Source of the DNA: Marinobacter lipolyticus SM19
GTDB lineage: Bacteria > Pseudomonadota > Gammaproteobacteria > Pseudomonadales > Oleiphilaceae
Length of the DNA stretch: 64,000 nt
NCBI RefSeq assembly: GCF_000397065.2
Contig: NZ_KE007325.1
Span: 212,495 to 276,494, forward strand
Direction: 5' to 3'
The position numbers and the translations under genes are program-made. Shown here piece after piece: positions 51,361 to 64,000 of this stretch; position 1 is the first letter of the stretch, and every line of letters begins with the position of its first letter. The notes beneath the pieces were generated by a model. It saw only the letters and a program-made list of their open reading frames with translations, had not been told where the DNA came from and did no database searches.

Positions 51361-52812
51361 GTGCCGAATACCATCTGGCATCAGTGTCTAGAAGTACTCC
51401 GGGACGAGTTTCCCGCTCAACAGTTCAATACCTGGCTGAGGCCGTTACAGTCTGATCATCGCGAAGGTCAGCTGATGTTGTTTGCGCCCAACCGGTTTGT
51501 TATGGACTGGGTGAACGAGAAATACCTCAGGCGTATAGAAGAAGTATTGAAGGATTTGAACGGGGGGCAGGCGCCCCGCGTAAATATGAAGGTTGGATCG
51601 GCGCCAAAGGTCGGGGATCTGGTGGTGCGTTCTGAGCCTGACAAACCGGTTAATGGGGCTGACCAGGAAGAAGCCGGTAGTTCGGTCACTGAAGAGGAAA
51701 AGGGCGTTGCGGCCACGGTGTCATCACCTTCGGTAAAACCGCCACAGGGTAGTCAGCGACGTACGGTTCAGGTTGAAGGTGATATCAAGCACCAGAGTTT
51801 TCTGAACGAGGGTTTTACGTTCGAAACCTTTGTCGAAGGTAAATCCAACCAGTTGGCACGGGCGGCGTCGATGCAGGTGGCTGAAAACCCCGGCGGTGCC
51901 TATAACCCGTTGTTCCTTTATGGTGGGGTTGGCCTCGGTAAGACTCACCTTATGCATGCGATTGGTAACGATATCGTGCGGCGTAATCCTCGCGCCAAGG
52001 TTGCCTATCTGCGTTCCGAGCGGTTTGTTGCTGATATGGTCAAGGCGTTGCAGCTCAACGCGATCAATGAGTTCAAGCGCTATTACCGATCGGTTGATGC
52101 GTTATTGATCGATGATATCCAGTTCTTCGCCCGCAAGGAGCGGTCACAGGAAGAATTTTTCCACACCTTTAATGCGTTGCTCGAAGGTGGACAACAGGTG
52201 ATCGTCACCTGCGACCGGTTCCCGAAAGAAATTGTGGATATGGAAGAGCGCCTCAAGTCGCGATTCGGCTGGGGGCTTACCGTGATGGTAGAACCGCCGG
52301 AGCTGGAAACCCGGGTTGCGATCCTGATGAAGAAGGCCGAGCAAGCCAACGTCAAACTGAGCAGCGAAGCCGCATTTTTTATTGCGCAGAAAATCCGATC
52401 AAATGTCCGAGAGCTAGAAGGGGCGCTTCGTTTGGTGATAGCGAATGCTCACTTCACAGGCTCGGAAATTACCCCGCCGTTCATTCGGGAAAGTCTGAAG
52501 GATCTGCTGGCGCTCCATGAAAAGCAGGTCAGTATTGATAATATTCAGCGTACGGTGGCGGAGTATTACAAGATCAAGGTGGCGGATTTGTTGTCAAAAC
52601 GACGGACCCGAACGGTAACCCGTCCGCGGCAGGTGGCTATGTCGTTATCGAAAGAGTTGACCAACCACAGCCTGCCGGAGATCGGCGATGCCTTCGGTGG
52701 CCGTGACCACACCACGGTATTGCATGCCTGCAAGAAGATTGTGGAATTGCAGGAGACGGATCCCAGTATCCGTGAGGATTATCAGAACTTTATGAGGCTG
52801 CTGACCACCTGA
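51361..52812 (+). CDS. dnaA: Chromosomal replication initiator protein DnaA
   Basis: 483 residues, GTG start with GGAGG nine bases upstream. Domain I starts [20 protein letters not shown]; domain II (about 80 to 140) is a variable linker; domain III is AAA+ with GGVGLGKT (188-195) and [10 protein letters not shown]; domain IV has the DNA-binding signature [20 protein letters not shown]. Opens the origin and loads DnaB. Overlaps the first codons of the extended dnaN frame, but dnaN most likely starts later. Confidence 0.98.
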   Translation: MPNTIWHQCLEVLRDEFPAQQFNTWLRPLQSDHREGQLMLFAPNRFVMDWVNEKYLRRIEEVLKDLNGGQAPRVNMKVGSAPKVGDLVVRSEPDKPVNGADQEEAGSSVTEEEKGVAATVSSPSVKPPQGSQRRTVQVEGDIKHQSFLNEGFTFETFVEGKSNQLARAASMQVAENPGGAYNPLFLYGGVGLGKTHLMHAIGNDIVRRNPRAKVAYLRSERFVADMVKALQLNAINEFKRYYRSVDALLIDDIQFFARKERSQEEFFHTFNALLEGGQQVIVTCDRFPKEIVDMEERLKSRFGWGLTVMVEPPELETRVAILMKKAEQANVKLSSEAAFFIAQKIRSNVRELEGALRLVIANAHFTGSEITPPFIRESLKDLLALHEKQVSIDNIQRTVAEYYKIKVADLLSKRRTRTVTRPRQVAMSLSKELTNHSLPEIGDAFGGRDHTTVLHACKKIVELQETDPSIREDYQNFMRLLTT

Positions 52813-52868
52813 TGACCGGGATGGTTGCGGACAACATTCACCTTCCAAATAGAAGACTGCTGAGTGCC

Positions 52869-53969
52869 ATGAAACTGACGATCAGCCGAGAATCACTGCT
52901 TACCCCGTTGCAATCCATTGCCGGGGTAGTAGAGCGCAAACAGACCATGCCGGTGCTGTCCAATGTGTTGCTGGTGGCCGAGGATAATACCCTGACCATG
53001 ACCGGTACCAATATGGAAGTGGAGTTGGTGGGGCGGATCACACCTGTGCATGTGGACCAGCCGGGGAAAATTACCGTGCCGGCCAGAAAACTTGCGGATA
53101 TCTGCCGCGCACTGGGCGATGAGGCACCGATCGAGTTGGCCCAGGAAGGAGACCGTCTGCACCTTCGTTGCGGGGCGAGTCATTTTACCCTGTCGACCCT
53201 GCCGGCCGAGCATTTCCCGAATGTCGAGGACGATGCCGAAAGCTTCCGTCTTGATGTACCGCAGAAGGAATTGAGTCGCATGCTGGATGCCACGGCATTC
53301 GCCATGGCGCAGCAAGACGTTCGCTACTACCTGAACGGGTTGTTGCTGGAAGTGGATCAGGGCCACATACGTACCGTAGCCACCGATGGCCACCGTCTGG
53401 CGATGGCCCACTTCGACCTGCCTACCGGCAGCGACCTGCGTCAGGTAATTGTGCCGCGTAAAGGCGTATTGGAGCTGGCCCGGCTGCTGGATGATGTGGA
53501 GACACCGGTCACTCTGGTAGTGGGTGACAATCACCTGCGCGCGACCGTCGGCAGTTATACCTTCACGTCGAAACTGATCGAAGGCAAATTCCCGGACTAT
53601 AATCGGGTCATTCCGCGCGGCGGGGACAAAATAGTCCTGGCCGATCGGGCGACACTGAAGAATACCCTGCAGCGGGCGGGCATTCTGTCCCACGAGAATA
53701 TTCGCGGTGTGCGATTGAATCTTGCACCCAATGAGCTTCAGGTTTTTGCCAACAACCCGGATCAGGAACAGGCCGAAGACGCGCTGCCAGTGGAGTATCA
53801 GGGCGAATCACTGCAGATTGGCTTTAATGTAGGCTACCTGGTGGATGTTATGAACGCGCTGGACGAAGACCAGGTCAAGATTACCCTGTCCAATCCCAAC
53901 AGCAGCGCGTTGATCGAAGCCCAGAACGACAATCGTTGTCTGTACGTGGTCATGCCCATGCGCCTGTAG
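52869..53969 (+). CDS. dnaN: DNA polymerase III beta sliding clamp
   Basis: 366 residues from the ATG at 52869 (MKLTISRESLLTPLQSIAGV), the usual start and length; the frame is open from 52812 but those residues do not fit. Three repeated clamp domains; typical pieces are RKQTMPVLSNVLLV, VATDGHRLAMAHFDL, and the C-terminal YVVMPMRL. The ring ties the polymerase to DNA. 57 bases after dnaA stop, probably one operon. Confidence 0.98.
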   Translation: MKLTISRESLLTPLQSIAGVVERKQTMPVLSNVLLVAEDNTLTMTGTNMEVELVGRITPVHVDQPGKITVPARKLADICRALGDEAPIELAQEGDRLHLRCGASHFTLSTLPAEHFPNVEDDAESFRLDVPQKELSRMLDATAFAMAQQDVRYYLNGLLLEVDQGHIRTVATDGHRLAMAHFDLPTGSDLRQVIVPRKGVLELARLLDDVETPVTLVVGDNHLRATVGSYTFTSKLIEGKFPDYNRVIPRGGDKIVLADRATLKNTLQRAGILSHENIRGVRLNLAPNELQVFANNPDQEQAEDALPVEYQGESLQIGFNVGYLVDVMNALDEDQVKITLSNPNSSALIEAQNDNRCLYVVMPMRL

Positions 53970-54060
53970 TGTTGATTGAACCGGGCCACAGGCATGGGTA
54001 GCCCGTACGGATGTCGAGGATTGGTTACACATCGGGTTCAGTAAACGTTGAGGTGAAGAG

Positions 54061-55338
54061 ATGATGAAGGGAACAGTGACCAACAGTATCAAAGGCGCAT
54101 TCCGTATTGGCCAGACGGTATCCGTACTGGGCCGTACCGGTGTTAACTGGTTACGGGGAGATCGCCCGCCGACGCCACGGCTGTTACGTCAGACCTTTGA
54201 ATCTCTGGGTGCAACCTACATCAAGCTGGGCCAGTTTATTGCCAGCTCTCCCACGTTTTTCCCCAAGGAATACGTGGAAGAGTTTCAGTACTGTCTGGAC
54301 AAGACCCCTAACCTGCCCTTCAGCGTGATCAAAAAGATCATACGTGAGGAGCTCGATCGTCCAATCGATCAGGTCTTTGCAGAGATTGATCCGGTCGCCC
54401 TGGCTTCCGCCTCCATTGCCCAGGTCCATTCGGCAAAACTGCTGACTGGCGAGGATGTGGTCATCAAGGTACAGAAGCCGGGGGTGGAAAACATTCTGCT
54501 GACGGATCTGAATTTCCTGTATCTGTCTGCCAGGATCCTTGAAACCCTCGCGCCAAAACTGTCCTGGACGTCCCTCTCCGGTATCGTGGAAGAAATTCAA
54601 CGGACCATGATGGAAGAGTGCGACTTTATCAAGGAAGCCAACAACCTCAAGGTGTTCCGTCATTTCCTGCAAACCACCCATAATGAGGACGCGGCCGTTC
54701 CCCTGGTGTACGAGCATTGCAGTACCCGCCGCATTCTCACCATGGAACGATTCCACGGTGTTCCCCTGACTGATCTGGAAAGCATTCGCGGATATGCTCG
54801 CGATCCGGAACGCACCCTGATTACGGCAATGAACACCTGGTTTTCCAGTTTGACCCAGTGCGAGTTTTTCCATGCGGATGTGCATGCGGGCAACCTGATG
54901 GTGTTGAAGGACGGCCGTGTCGGGTTCATCGATTTCGGTATCGTCGGGCGCATACGTCCGGATACCTGGCAGGCAGTCAGTGATTTCATCTCCGCAGTGA
55001 TGGTCGGTAATTTCGAAGGCATGGCCGACGCCATGATTCGGATCGGTATTACTCACGAACATGTGGAAGTTTCGGCCCTGGCCAACGACCTTCGCAAGCT
55101 GTATCAGCAGATGGACACGATGGTGCCCGATCAGGTGCCGTATGAAGCGGATCAGGCGGAGGATGACGTCAACAACATCCTGATGGATATGGTCAAGATC
55201 GGCGAAAGTCACGGTCTGCATTTTCCTAGGGAATTTGCCTTGTTGCTGAAGCAGTTCCTGTATTTCGATCGCTACGTGCATATCCTGGCACCGGAAATGG
55301 ACGTGTTTATGGATGAGCGATTGAACATGCTCCACTAA
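54061..55338 (+). CDS. ABC1/AarF/UbiB-family atypical kinase-like protein
   Basis: 425 residues. It has the ABC1 signatures: GATYIKLGQFIASSPTFFP (the KxGQ motif), the Ala-rich loop ASASIAQVHSAKL, the ATP lysine in VVIKVQKPGVE, FHADVHAGNLMVLKDGRVGF and IDFGIVGR. Compared with E. coli UbiB (about 546 residues) it lacks the C-terminal membrane helices, so it is likely soluble or peripheral. Members act in ubiquinone synthesis or lipid metabolism, but this one's role is unknown. GAGGTGAAGAG precedes the start. It lies between dnaN and recF, which usually adjoin, and has its own terminator. Confidence 0.9.
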   Translation: MMKGTVTNSIKGAFRIGQTVSVLGRTGVNWLRGDRPPTPRLLRQTFESLGATYIKLGQFIASSPTFFPKEYVEEFQYCLDKTPNLPFSVIKKIIREELDRPIDQVFAEIDPVALASASIAQVHSAKLLTGEDVVIKVQKPGVENILLTDLNFLYLSARILETLAPKLSWTSLSGIVEEIQRTMMEECDFIKEANNLKVFRHFLQTTHNEDAAVPLVYEHCSTRRILTMERFHGVPLTDLESIRGYARDPERTLITAMNTWFSSLTQCEFFHADVHAGNLMVLKDGRVGFIDFGIVGRIRPDTWQAVSDFISAVMVGNFEGMADAMIRIGITHEHVEVSALANDLRKLYQQMDTMVPDQVPYEADQAEDDVNNILMDMVKIGESHGLHFPREFALLLKQFLYFDRYVHILAPEMDVFMDERLNMLH

Positions 55339-55422
55339 CCAACAAAGCTGGCGGGGAGGAAAAAAACGATTGTTGGCAAATTCGCCTTAATCGTCGCCTT
55401 CCTGCTGAGGGTTTTGTACACT

Positions 55423-55457
55423 AAGGCAGCACTCGCTAGGCGGGCGCTGCCTTTTTC
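55423..55457 (+). terminator. Rho-independent terminator after the ABC1-family gene
   Basis: AAGGCAGC (55423-55430) pairs with GCTGCCTT (55446-55453), then TTTCATTTC. It lies inside the longest open frame of recF, which supports the recF start at 55492. Confidence 0.8.
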
Positions 55458-55491
55458 ATTTCTGTCACATTCTCCGGTAATCCCCGACTCT

Positions 55492-59113
<3,622 letters not shown>

Positions 59114-59134
59114 TCAACGGCGTGAGGGAAGCAA

Positions 59135-59165
59135 TAAAAAAGGCGACCGCTTGGTCGCCTTTTTT
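59135..59165. terminator. Bidirectional terminator between gyrB and the VC0807-like gene
   Basis: AAAAAAGGCGACC, loop GCTT, GGTCGCCTTTTTT. Perfect stem with T-run on both strands, serving gyrB and the converging membrane protein gene. Confidence 0.93.
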
Positions 59166-59195
59166 ATGATAAATCAATAAGTTGTTATTCTATTC

Positions 59196-59951
59196 CTAGC
59201 GTCCGGAATCCGACGTGTTGCTGTTCTCGTGCTGGGCTGCCAGATGCGGCGCCATCACCTCTTCGAGGGTATAGCCGGTGAGCCGGCGAATGGAGCGCCA
59301 CAGATAGTAGAATATCGCGATCATCATGATCATCGATGGTATGGCGATCATCGGGTAACTCACCAGTGTCATCCGCCCCAATTCCTCGTTGAAGGCCTGT
59401 GTGCCGGAGGGGCTGACGACAATCCACCTGGCCAGCACATAGTTCATGATGGAGGAAAACAGGAATGTCAGGCTGAAGAAATACGTCGCCTTCAGCAGTC
59501 TTGCTTCGAACTCGTCTTCGCTGCCCTGCTCTTTCAGCGCGGCCTGGATCTTGTCGACGTTCAGCACCGACGGGTTATACAGCAACGTCCGCACCAGGGG
59601 GTATTTGGTACGTGTGGATATCAATACCGCCAGGCCAATGATGGCGGGAATTGCTGCCTCTTTGATCGCCAGCCAACCGGCATCCAGCTCCATCAAACCA
59701 ATACCACCGGTCAGCCCCACGCTGATCAGGCCCAGCACCGCAATAAAATTTTTCTTGTGGTATCTGATCAGTTCAAACAAACCCCAACCCAGGGGGAAGG
59801 CCAGGCCAATAAGCAGGGCATTCACGCTACCCAGGTGCTCATCACCGCTGAACTTCATGAGGATCACTGAGGGAATAATAATACTGACCAGCAAGTCGAC
59901 CCAGGGCCTGGGCTTGTGGTCCGGAATATTGGAGGAACTTGGAGAAGTCAT
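59196..59951 (-). CDS. VC0807-family multi-pass membrane protein
   Basis: 251 residues with five or six hydrophobic segments. PWVDLLVSIIIPSVILMKFS, LGSVNALLIGLAFPLGWGLF, STRTKYPLVRTLLYNPSVLN and GRMTLVSYPMIAIPSMIMM fit a family known by the Vibrio locus VC0807. Function unknown. C-terminal tail HLAAQHENSNTSDSGR is cytoplasmic and polar. Converges with gyrB and is 97 bases after the amylase start region on the other side; probably a single gene. Confidence 0.8.
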   Translation of the reverse strand: MTSPSSSNIPDHKPRPWVDLLVSIIIPSVILMKFSGDEHLGSVNALLIGLAFPLGWGLFELIRYHKKNFIAVLGLISVGLTGGIGLMELDAGWLAIKEAAIPAIIGLAVLISTRTKYPLVRTLLYNPSVLNVDKIQAALKEQGSEDEFEARLLKATYFFSLTFLFSSIMNYVLARWIVVSPSGTQAFNEELGRMTLVSYPMIAIPSMIMMIAIFYYLWRSIRRLTGYTLEEVMAPHLAAQHENSNTSDSGR

Positions 59952-60048
59952 GGCTTAGCCTGATTGGTGAAACAGCAGCAGGCCAACAGGCACTGCCGGA
60001 GATCGTTCCGGCAGTATACGATGAATCGAGCGGGTTACGTAAGCGGGA

Positions 60049-61767
60049 TCAGAAGCTTCCCGAGGTACTCGCCGTGGCGCCGGAATCACCGGTTTGCAGG
60101 AGATTGTTGGCACCGGGTTGCCAGACCAACTGGCTCTCCGAATCGGTCTCACTGCGTTTGATGCACTTCCACTCGATACTGGCGTTAGCCGGCATGGTAA
60201 AGGTACCGTTCCAGGTCGGATAATTCTCCGGATCCAGTTTCAGTGCGCTGGCAGGTGACCAGTTGCCCAGTTCATTATTGTTGCCAGTCACATACACGCT
60301 TTGGCCCCAGTTGGTGGACCCATTGGCGCACTCGAAGGATACAGAGACGCCCTTATCGTCAGATGGTTCGTCGATCCCGCCACCGTCACAGGGCGCCCCT
60401 GTGTGCAGTGCCGCCGCTTCCATTGCCGGGATGTCCAGCGTAACCTGCCCGCCCTGGACACTGACACAGCTGCCGTCGCCGGCGATATTGCGATACTGGC
60501 CGTCCGGCAGCATCGTACTGAAGGTCCGTGAGAGACTCCCCCCTTCCCGGTTGATCGCCACAAAGCCTTTGTTGCCGCGGTTGAAGGCAATCTGATTATT
60601 GCCGTTATCCCACCAGCCAGATACCCCGGTGCCATCGGTAACGTTACGGAAACCCACCATATTGGCAATGGAATCCCACCGATGTTCACAGATCCAGGCA
60701 TCACCGCATTGCGCGCTGCCATTCTGGTAAACGTTCTGGGCGGGTGGTCCCTGATCACCGTCGGAAAAGCTGTAGCTGGACATCACTTTCGGGTAGCCAT
60801 AGGGCCAGGCCAACATGAACACATTGGCGAGGTTGTACACACTGCCGTCCTTGTAGGTCACCACGTTGCTACCGCCGGCACCATGGCCCCGCTGATTGTC
60901 ATGATTGTCGGTGAACACCACGGCATCACCACCGGCCAGGAACCCCCAGCTCTCACCAAAGCTGTTGAGATTGGCCAGTTGCTGGTTCTTGAAGACATCG
61001 CCAATGGACGCGCTGTAGCGAAACTCCGTGACATCGGAAATACCGGTGTATTCCCCGGCACTCACCGCTTCGCCTCCCAGGTCGATCACCTCCTGGAACA
61101 CATAGAGCGGGTCGTTCAATCCCGACAGGATGCCGCTGATATCGGATGGCGACATGTGTTTGGCTGCATCAATGCGAATACCTTTCACACCCAGTGAGGT
61201 CAGATGGTTCAGATACCCTGCAATGGTGTTCTGCACATAGCTATCCGCCGTATCCAGGTCCGGCAAGCCCACCAACTGGCAGTTACGTACCCGCCAGGCA
61301 TCGTTGCCGTAGTCTTCAGGATTGATGGTACAGGGGGCGTGAAAATCGTTACTGCTGTAGATGGGATAGCTGAAAGAACCGGAGTCATAACTCGAGCCGG
61401 CGGTACCTGTTCCGGAACCGTTGGCCATATGATTGATCACCGCGTCGGCATAAACCTCCACACCGACGGCATTACAGCGCTGAACCATATCCGCAAAGGC
61501 ATTGGCATCACCACTGCGGCCCTGTATCTGATAACTGACCGGTTGATACCGGGTCCACCAGGCACTGCCCTGAATGTGCTCCTGAGGCGGCGACACCTGC
61601 ACAGCACTGAAACCTTTCGGCCCGAGGAAATTCTCGCACTCCTGTGCGACGTCGCTCCATTTCCATTCAAACAAATGAACAAACGCGCCCGCATGGGCCT
61701 GATGGGTGGGTAACACCATGGTCACGCCAAGGGCGGCGCCGGCGATAAACCGATGTAAAGGGATCAT
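60049..61767 (-). CDS. Secreted alpha-amylase (GH13) with CBM20 starch-binding domain
   Basis: 572 residues. AGGAG with 6 bases precedes the ATG. Signal peptide with cleavage AHA-G at 26/27. The GH13 barrel begins FVHLFEWKWSDVAQECENFL; catalytic residues are D200 (GIRIDAAKHM), E226 (FQEVID) and D290 (FTDNHDNQRG), the pattern of animal-like and Pseudomonas/Alteromonas amylases that need chloride and calcium. After a beta C-domain and a linker (DGGGIDEPSDDKG) comes a CBM20 (ANGSTNWGQSVYVTGNNNEL to IEWKCIKRSETDSESQLVW). Hydrolyses starch outside the cell. Symbol not assigned; no malto-oligosaccharide genes are nearby. Confidence 0.95.
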   Translation of the reverse strand: MIPLHRFIAGAALGVTMVLPTHQAHAGAFVHLFEWKWSDVAQECENFLGPKGFSAVQVSPPQEHIQGSAWWTRYQPVSYQIQGRSGDANAFADMVQRCNAVGVEVYADAVINHMANGSGTGTAGSSYDSGSFSYPIYSSNDFHAPCTINPEDYGNDAWRVRNCQLVGLPDLDTADSYVQNTIAGYLNHLTSLGVKGIRIDAAKHMSPSDISGILSGLNDPLYVFQEVIDLGGEAVSAGEYTGISDVTEFRYSASIGDVFKNQQLANLNSFGESWGFLAGGDAVVFTDNHDNQRGHGAGGSNVVTYKDGSVYNLANVFMLAWPYGYPKVMSSYSFSDGDQGPPAQNVYQNGSAQCGDAWICEHRWDSIANMVGFRNVTDGTGVSGWWDNGNNQIAFNRGNKGFVAINREGGSLSRTFSTMLPDGQYRNIAGDGSCVSVQGGQVTLDIPAMEAAALHTGAPCDGGGIDEPSDDKGVSVSFECANGSTNWGQSVYVTGNNNELGNWSPASALKLDPENYPTWNGTFTMPANASIEWKCIKRSETDSESQLVWQPGANNLLQTGDSGATASTSGSF

Positions 61768-61955
61768 TGCATGCTCCTGTTTTGTCTTTGTTGTGGTGCA
61801 TCTATGTATCAGCCAACGGTTGGTTGTTTTCTATTCGGATTGGCTGATAACCAGCAACATGCATTGTGCAATCTTTAGGCAAAACATCCTTAAGTGTTAA
61901 AAAGGGGGCGTAGTACCAGGGAGGATCTATTTTTTGGTCACACCAAAAGTACAAA

Positions 61956-62066
61956 GCGTCGGTGAGGGCAGGCTGTCGGAAACTGTGCGGAGCCATGGAT
62001 GGCGGAGCCCAAGCGTCCCATGGATGGGCTTGAAGCGTGTTTCCGACAGCCTGCCCTCACCGATGC
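61956..62066. repeat. Long inverted-repeat element with 24-bp perfect arms
   Basis: CGGTGAGGGCAGGCTGTCGG plus AAAC at 61960-61983 is the exact reverse complement of 62039-62062. Four more bases outward pair with one G-U wobble. The 55-base interior repeats GCCATGGATGGC (61992-62003) as CCCATGGATGGG (62018-62029), so a nested hairpin is possible. No ORF inside. Looks like a dispersed intergenic palindromic element; the ends show no target duplication. It lies between the amylase and the gabT terminator, both leftward genes. Confidence 0.75.
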
Positions 62067-62086
62067 CCGCACCCGATTCAGGAGAC

Positions 62087-62114
62087 CAAAAAAAGCCGGG
62101 CGTTTAGCCCGGCT
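62087..62114 (-). terminator. Rho-independent terminator of gabT
   Basis: On the minus strand AGCCGGGC (62114-62107), loop TAAAC, GCCCGGCT (62101-62094) and then TTTTTT. Lies 27 bases after the gabT stop. Confidence 0.92.
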
Positions 62115-62140
62115 CTGTCATCAGAAAAGTTTGAAGGGAA

Positions 62141-63418
62141 TTAAGCCCCAACCTCCTTCAGGCTCTCTTCCACTATTGCCAGCCCTTCTTCCAGCACATC
62201 ATCTTCGATGGTCACCGGCATCAGGAACCGCAACGTATTGCCGTACATACCACAGCTCAGCAGAATCAGACCCTTTTCCTTCGCCTTCTTGGTCACTGCT
62301 GCCGCCAGCTCCGGCTTGGGCGTACGGCTGGCCTTGCTCTCCACCAGCTCGAAGGCCGCCATGGGACCAAGATTGCGCACGTTATCCACATGCTCGAACT
62401 GGTCCTGCCACTGACTGAAGCGCTGTTTCAGCTTCTCGCCAAGTGCCTGGGCCTTGCCCAGAATATCCTCTTCCTTGAACACATCGAACACCGCCAACGC
62501 AGCCGCACAGGCCGTCGGGCTACCGGTGTAGGTACCGCCGAGAGAGTTCGGGCCAGACGCATCCATGTAATTATCGGTGCCGACAATGGCGGAAATCGGC
62601 ATACCGTCCGCCATGCTCTTGGCCATGGTAATCAGATCCGGCTCAATACCGCTGTGCTCAATGGCGAACATCTTGCCGGTTCGGCCAAAGCCGCTCTGAA
62701 CCTCATCCACAATCATCAGGATATCGTTTTCATCGCAGATCTTGCGAATGGCCTTGAGGAAGCTCGCTGGTGCAGCATAGAAACCGCCCTCACCCAATAC
62801 CGGCTCGATCACGATTGCTGCGGTATTGTGGGCCGGGGAATCGGCCTTCATCGCCATCTTCAGACCGCGTAGTGCCTCGTCTTCACTGACACCGTGATAC
62901 GGAACAGGGTAAGGAGCGCGATAGACGGTACCCGGCATCGGACCGAAATCGGTCTGGTAGGGCGCGGCCTTGCCGTTCATCGCCATGGTGTAAAAAGTAC
63001 GCCCATGGTAACCGCCGTCAAAGCAGATCACGTTGGTGCGGCCGGTGGCAGCGCGGGCGATCTTGATGGCGTTCTCCAGGGCCTCGGCACCGGAGTTGGC
63101 CAGCATGACCTTGGCGTGGCCGCGGACCGGACTGACGCTGCTGAGTTTCTCTGCCAGTTTGACGTAGCCCTCATAGGGCATCACCGTCTGGCAGGTATGC
63201 ATCAGCTTGTCCAGCTGGGCCTTGACGGCTTCCACCACCTTGGGATGACGGTGACCGATATTGAGGACACCGATGCCACCGGCAAAATCAATCATCCGGT
63301 TGCCATCGGCATCCCACAGTTCCGCGTTGGTCGCGTGATCGGCAAATTGCTCATTGGGACTTGCCGCGCCCGCTGCAACGTAGCGTTCTTTGAGTGCCTG
63401 CAATTCTTTATTGCTCAC
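62141..63418 (-). CDS. gabT: 4-aminobutyrate--2-oxoglutarate aminotransferase
   Basis: 425 residues, GTG start at 63418 with GGGAGA upstream. Class III PLP aminotransferase: FAGGIGVLNIGHRHPKVVEA, LANSGAEALENAIKIARAAT (phosphate binding), DEVQSGFGRTGKMFAIEHSG and the PLP lysine in LITMAKSMADGMPISAIVG. Converts GABA and 2-oxoglutarate to succinate semialdehyde and glutamate. No gabD is adjacent in this window; substrate specificity for GABA versus 5-aminovalerate cannot be separated. Its own terminator shows it is at least the last gene of its transcript. Confidence 0.93.
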   Translation of the reverse strand: MSNKELQALKERYVAAGAASPNEQFADHATNAELWDADGNRMIDFAGGIGVLNIGHRHPKVVEAVKAQLDKLMHTCQTVMPYEGYVKLAEKLSSVSPVRGHAKVMLANSGAEALENAIKIARAATGRTNVICFDGGYHGRTFYTMAMNGKAAPYQTDFGPMPGTVYRAPYPVPYHGVSEDEALRGLKMAMKADSPAHNTAAIVIEPVLGEGGFYAAPASFLKAIRKICDENDILMIVDEVQSGFGRTGKMFAIEHSGIEPDLITMAKSMADGMPISAIVGTDNYMDASGPNSLGGTYTGSPTACAAALAVFDVFKEEDILGKAQALGEKLKQRFSQWQDQFEHVDNVRNLGPMAAFELVESKASRTPKPELAAAVTKKAKEKGLILLSCGMYGNTLRFLMPVTIEDDVLEEGLAIVEESLKEVGA

Positions 63419-63534
63419 TTTGCCATTCTCCCTGATATCAGGTTCGAATATTTGGCGGCAACCGGGCTTTGATGGGTCGCCGCCCTGGAATCTCTCTATC
63501 AGTGTAAGGAGTACGGTGACGGTTCACAAACCGA

Positions 63535-64000
63535 CTAACTGATTACAGGGCTCGTTTCCTCTTCGGAATCGCGGAACTGCAGCTGTGCCAGGCGCTGGTA
63601 CAAGGGGTTGCGCTGAATCAGCTCATCGTGGCGGCCAATGTCCTGAAGTCTGCCCTGATCCATCACCGCAATCCGGTCGGCATCGCGAACCGTGGCCAGC
63701 CGATGGGCAATAACCAGCGTGGTTCGTTGTGCCGTCAGCGCCGGCATGGCTTGTTGAATCAGGTGCTCGCTTTCCGCATCCAGGGCACTGGTGGCCTCAT
63801 CCAGCAGCAGCACCGGGGCATCCGCCAATAACGCACGGGCGATGGCCAGTCGTTGTTGCTGACCACCGGACAGCCCCAGACCGCTGTCTCCCAACCGGGT
63901 GTCATACCCCTGTGGCAGGGCCCGGATAAACTCATCGGCGTGGGCAATAACGGCGGCTGCCTTTACCTCTTCCAGTGTGGCTGTCGGCCGCGCGTAGCGA
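63535..64000 (-). CDS. ABC exporter, C-terminal part (partial, open at window end)
   Basis: 155 codons of an ATPase domain run off the right edge. It covers the Q-loop-to-C-terminus part: [40 protein letters not shown] (signature), [15 protein letters not shown] (Walker B and D-loop) and [20 protein letters not shown] (H-loop histidine). The family style fits a fused MsbA-like permease-ATPase, but the permease half is outside the window. Stop codon TAG at 63537-63535. Substrate unknown. Confidence 0.9.
   Translation of the reverse strand, partial: RYARPTATLEEVKAAAVIAHADEFIRALPQGYDTRLGDSGLGLSGGQQQRLAIARALLADAPVLLLDEATSALDAESEHLIQQAMPALTAQRTTLVIAHRLATVRDADRIAVMDQGRLQDIGRHDELIQRNPLYQRLAQLQFRDSEEETSPVIS

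Noticed and set aside
55414..55491. N-terminal extension of RecF
   Set aside because: It overlaps a Rho-independent terminator and the residues do not fit RecF.

Overview
The window looks like the replication-origin region of a marine gammaproteobacterium, most likely Marinobacter or a close relative. This rests on gene order (rpmH-rnpA-yidD-yidC-mnmE on one side and dnaA-dnaN-recF-gyrB on the other; mnmG-rsmG-parA-parB-atp operon-glmU-glmS further left), a Pseudomonas-type parS sequence, and marine-type transporters. The genus is inferred from protein flavour, not from a search.

Left end (1-4730) is accessory and decayed. It holds the end of an IS1182-like element with a broken transposase, a frameshifted membrane-protein remnant, an AT-rich membrane diguanylate cyclase, a YjdF-type membrane protein with no ordinary start codon for its full reading frame, a 47-residue cysteine-rich small protein, and the wreck of an integron integrase that abuts nrdB.

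4729-16621 carries nrdAB (class Ia ribonucleotide reductase) behind paired NrdR boxes and a cobalamin riboswitch, then a DUF3047 protein, a solute-binding protein, a SulP transporter with a tandem universal stress protein, NhaB, and a DadA-like amino acid oxidoreductase behind a tandem glycine riboswitch.

16622-31717 is the conserved housekeeping block glmS, glmU, atpCDGAHFEBI, parB, parA, rsmG, mnmG, all on the minus strand and transcribed towards the left. A sigma70-type promoter precedes atpI.

31718-46718 separates mnmG from mnmE, which are usually neighbours in pseudomonad-type genomes. It starts with a cluster of DnaA boxes and holds an RND efflux pair with a DUF3833 lipoprotein, an acyl-CoA dehydrogenase, and a Fur-box-preceded four-gene hydroxamate siderophore operon: PLP decarboxylase, N-monooxygenase, MFS exporter, and a fused acyltransferase/NIS synthetase. 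The fusion matches the published architecture of bisucaberin synthetase BibC. A solute-binding protein follows.

46719-59113 is the origin core: mnmE, yidC, yidD, rnpA and rpmH leftward; an AT-rich intergenic region with DnaA boxes; dnaA, dnaN, an ABC1/UbiB-family kinase-like gene, recF with two parS sites, and gyrB rightward.

59114-64000 holds a VC0807-like membrane protein, a secreted alpha-amylase with a starch-binding domain, a 24-bp perfect inverted repeat that forms a large hairpin, gabT, and the 3' end of an ABC exporter cut by the window edge. No rRNA, tRNA or CRISPR array was seen.
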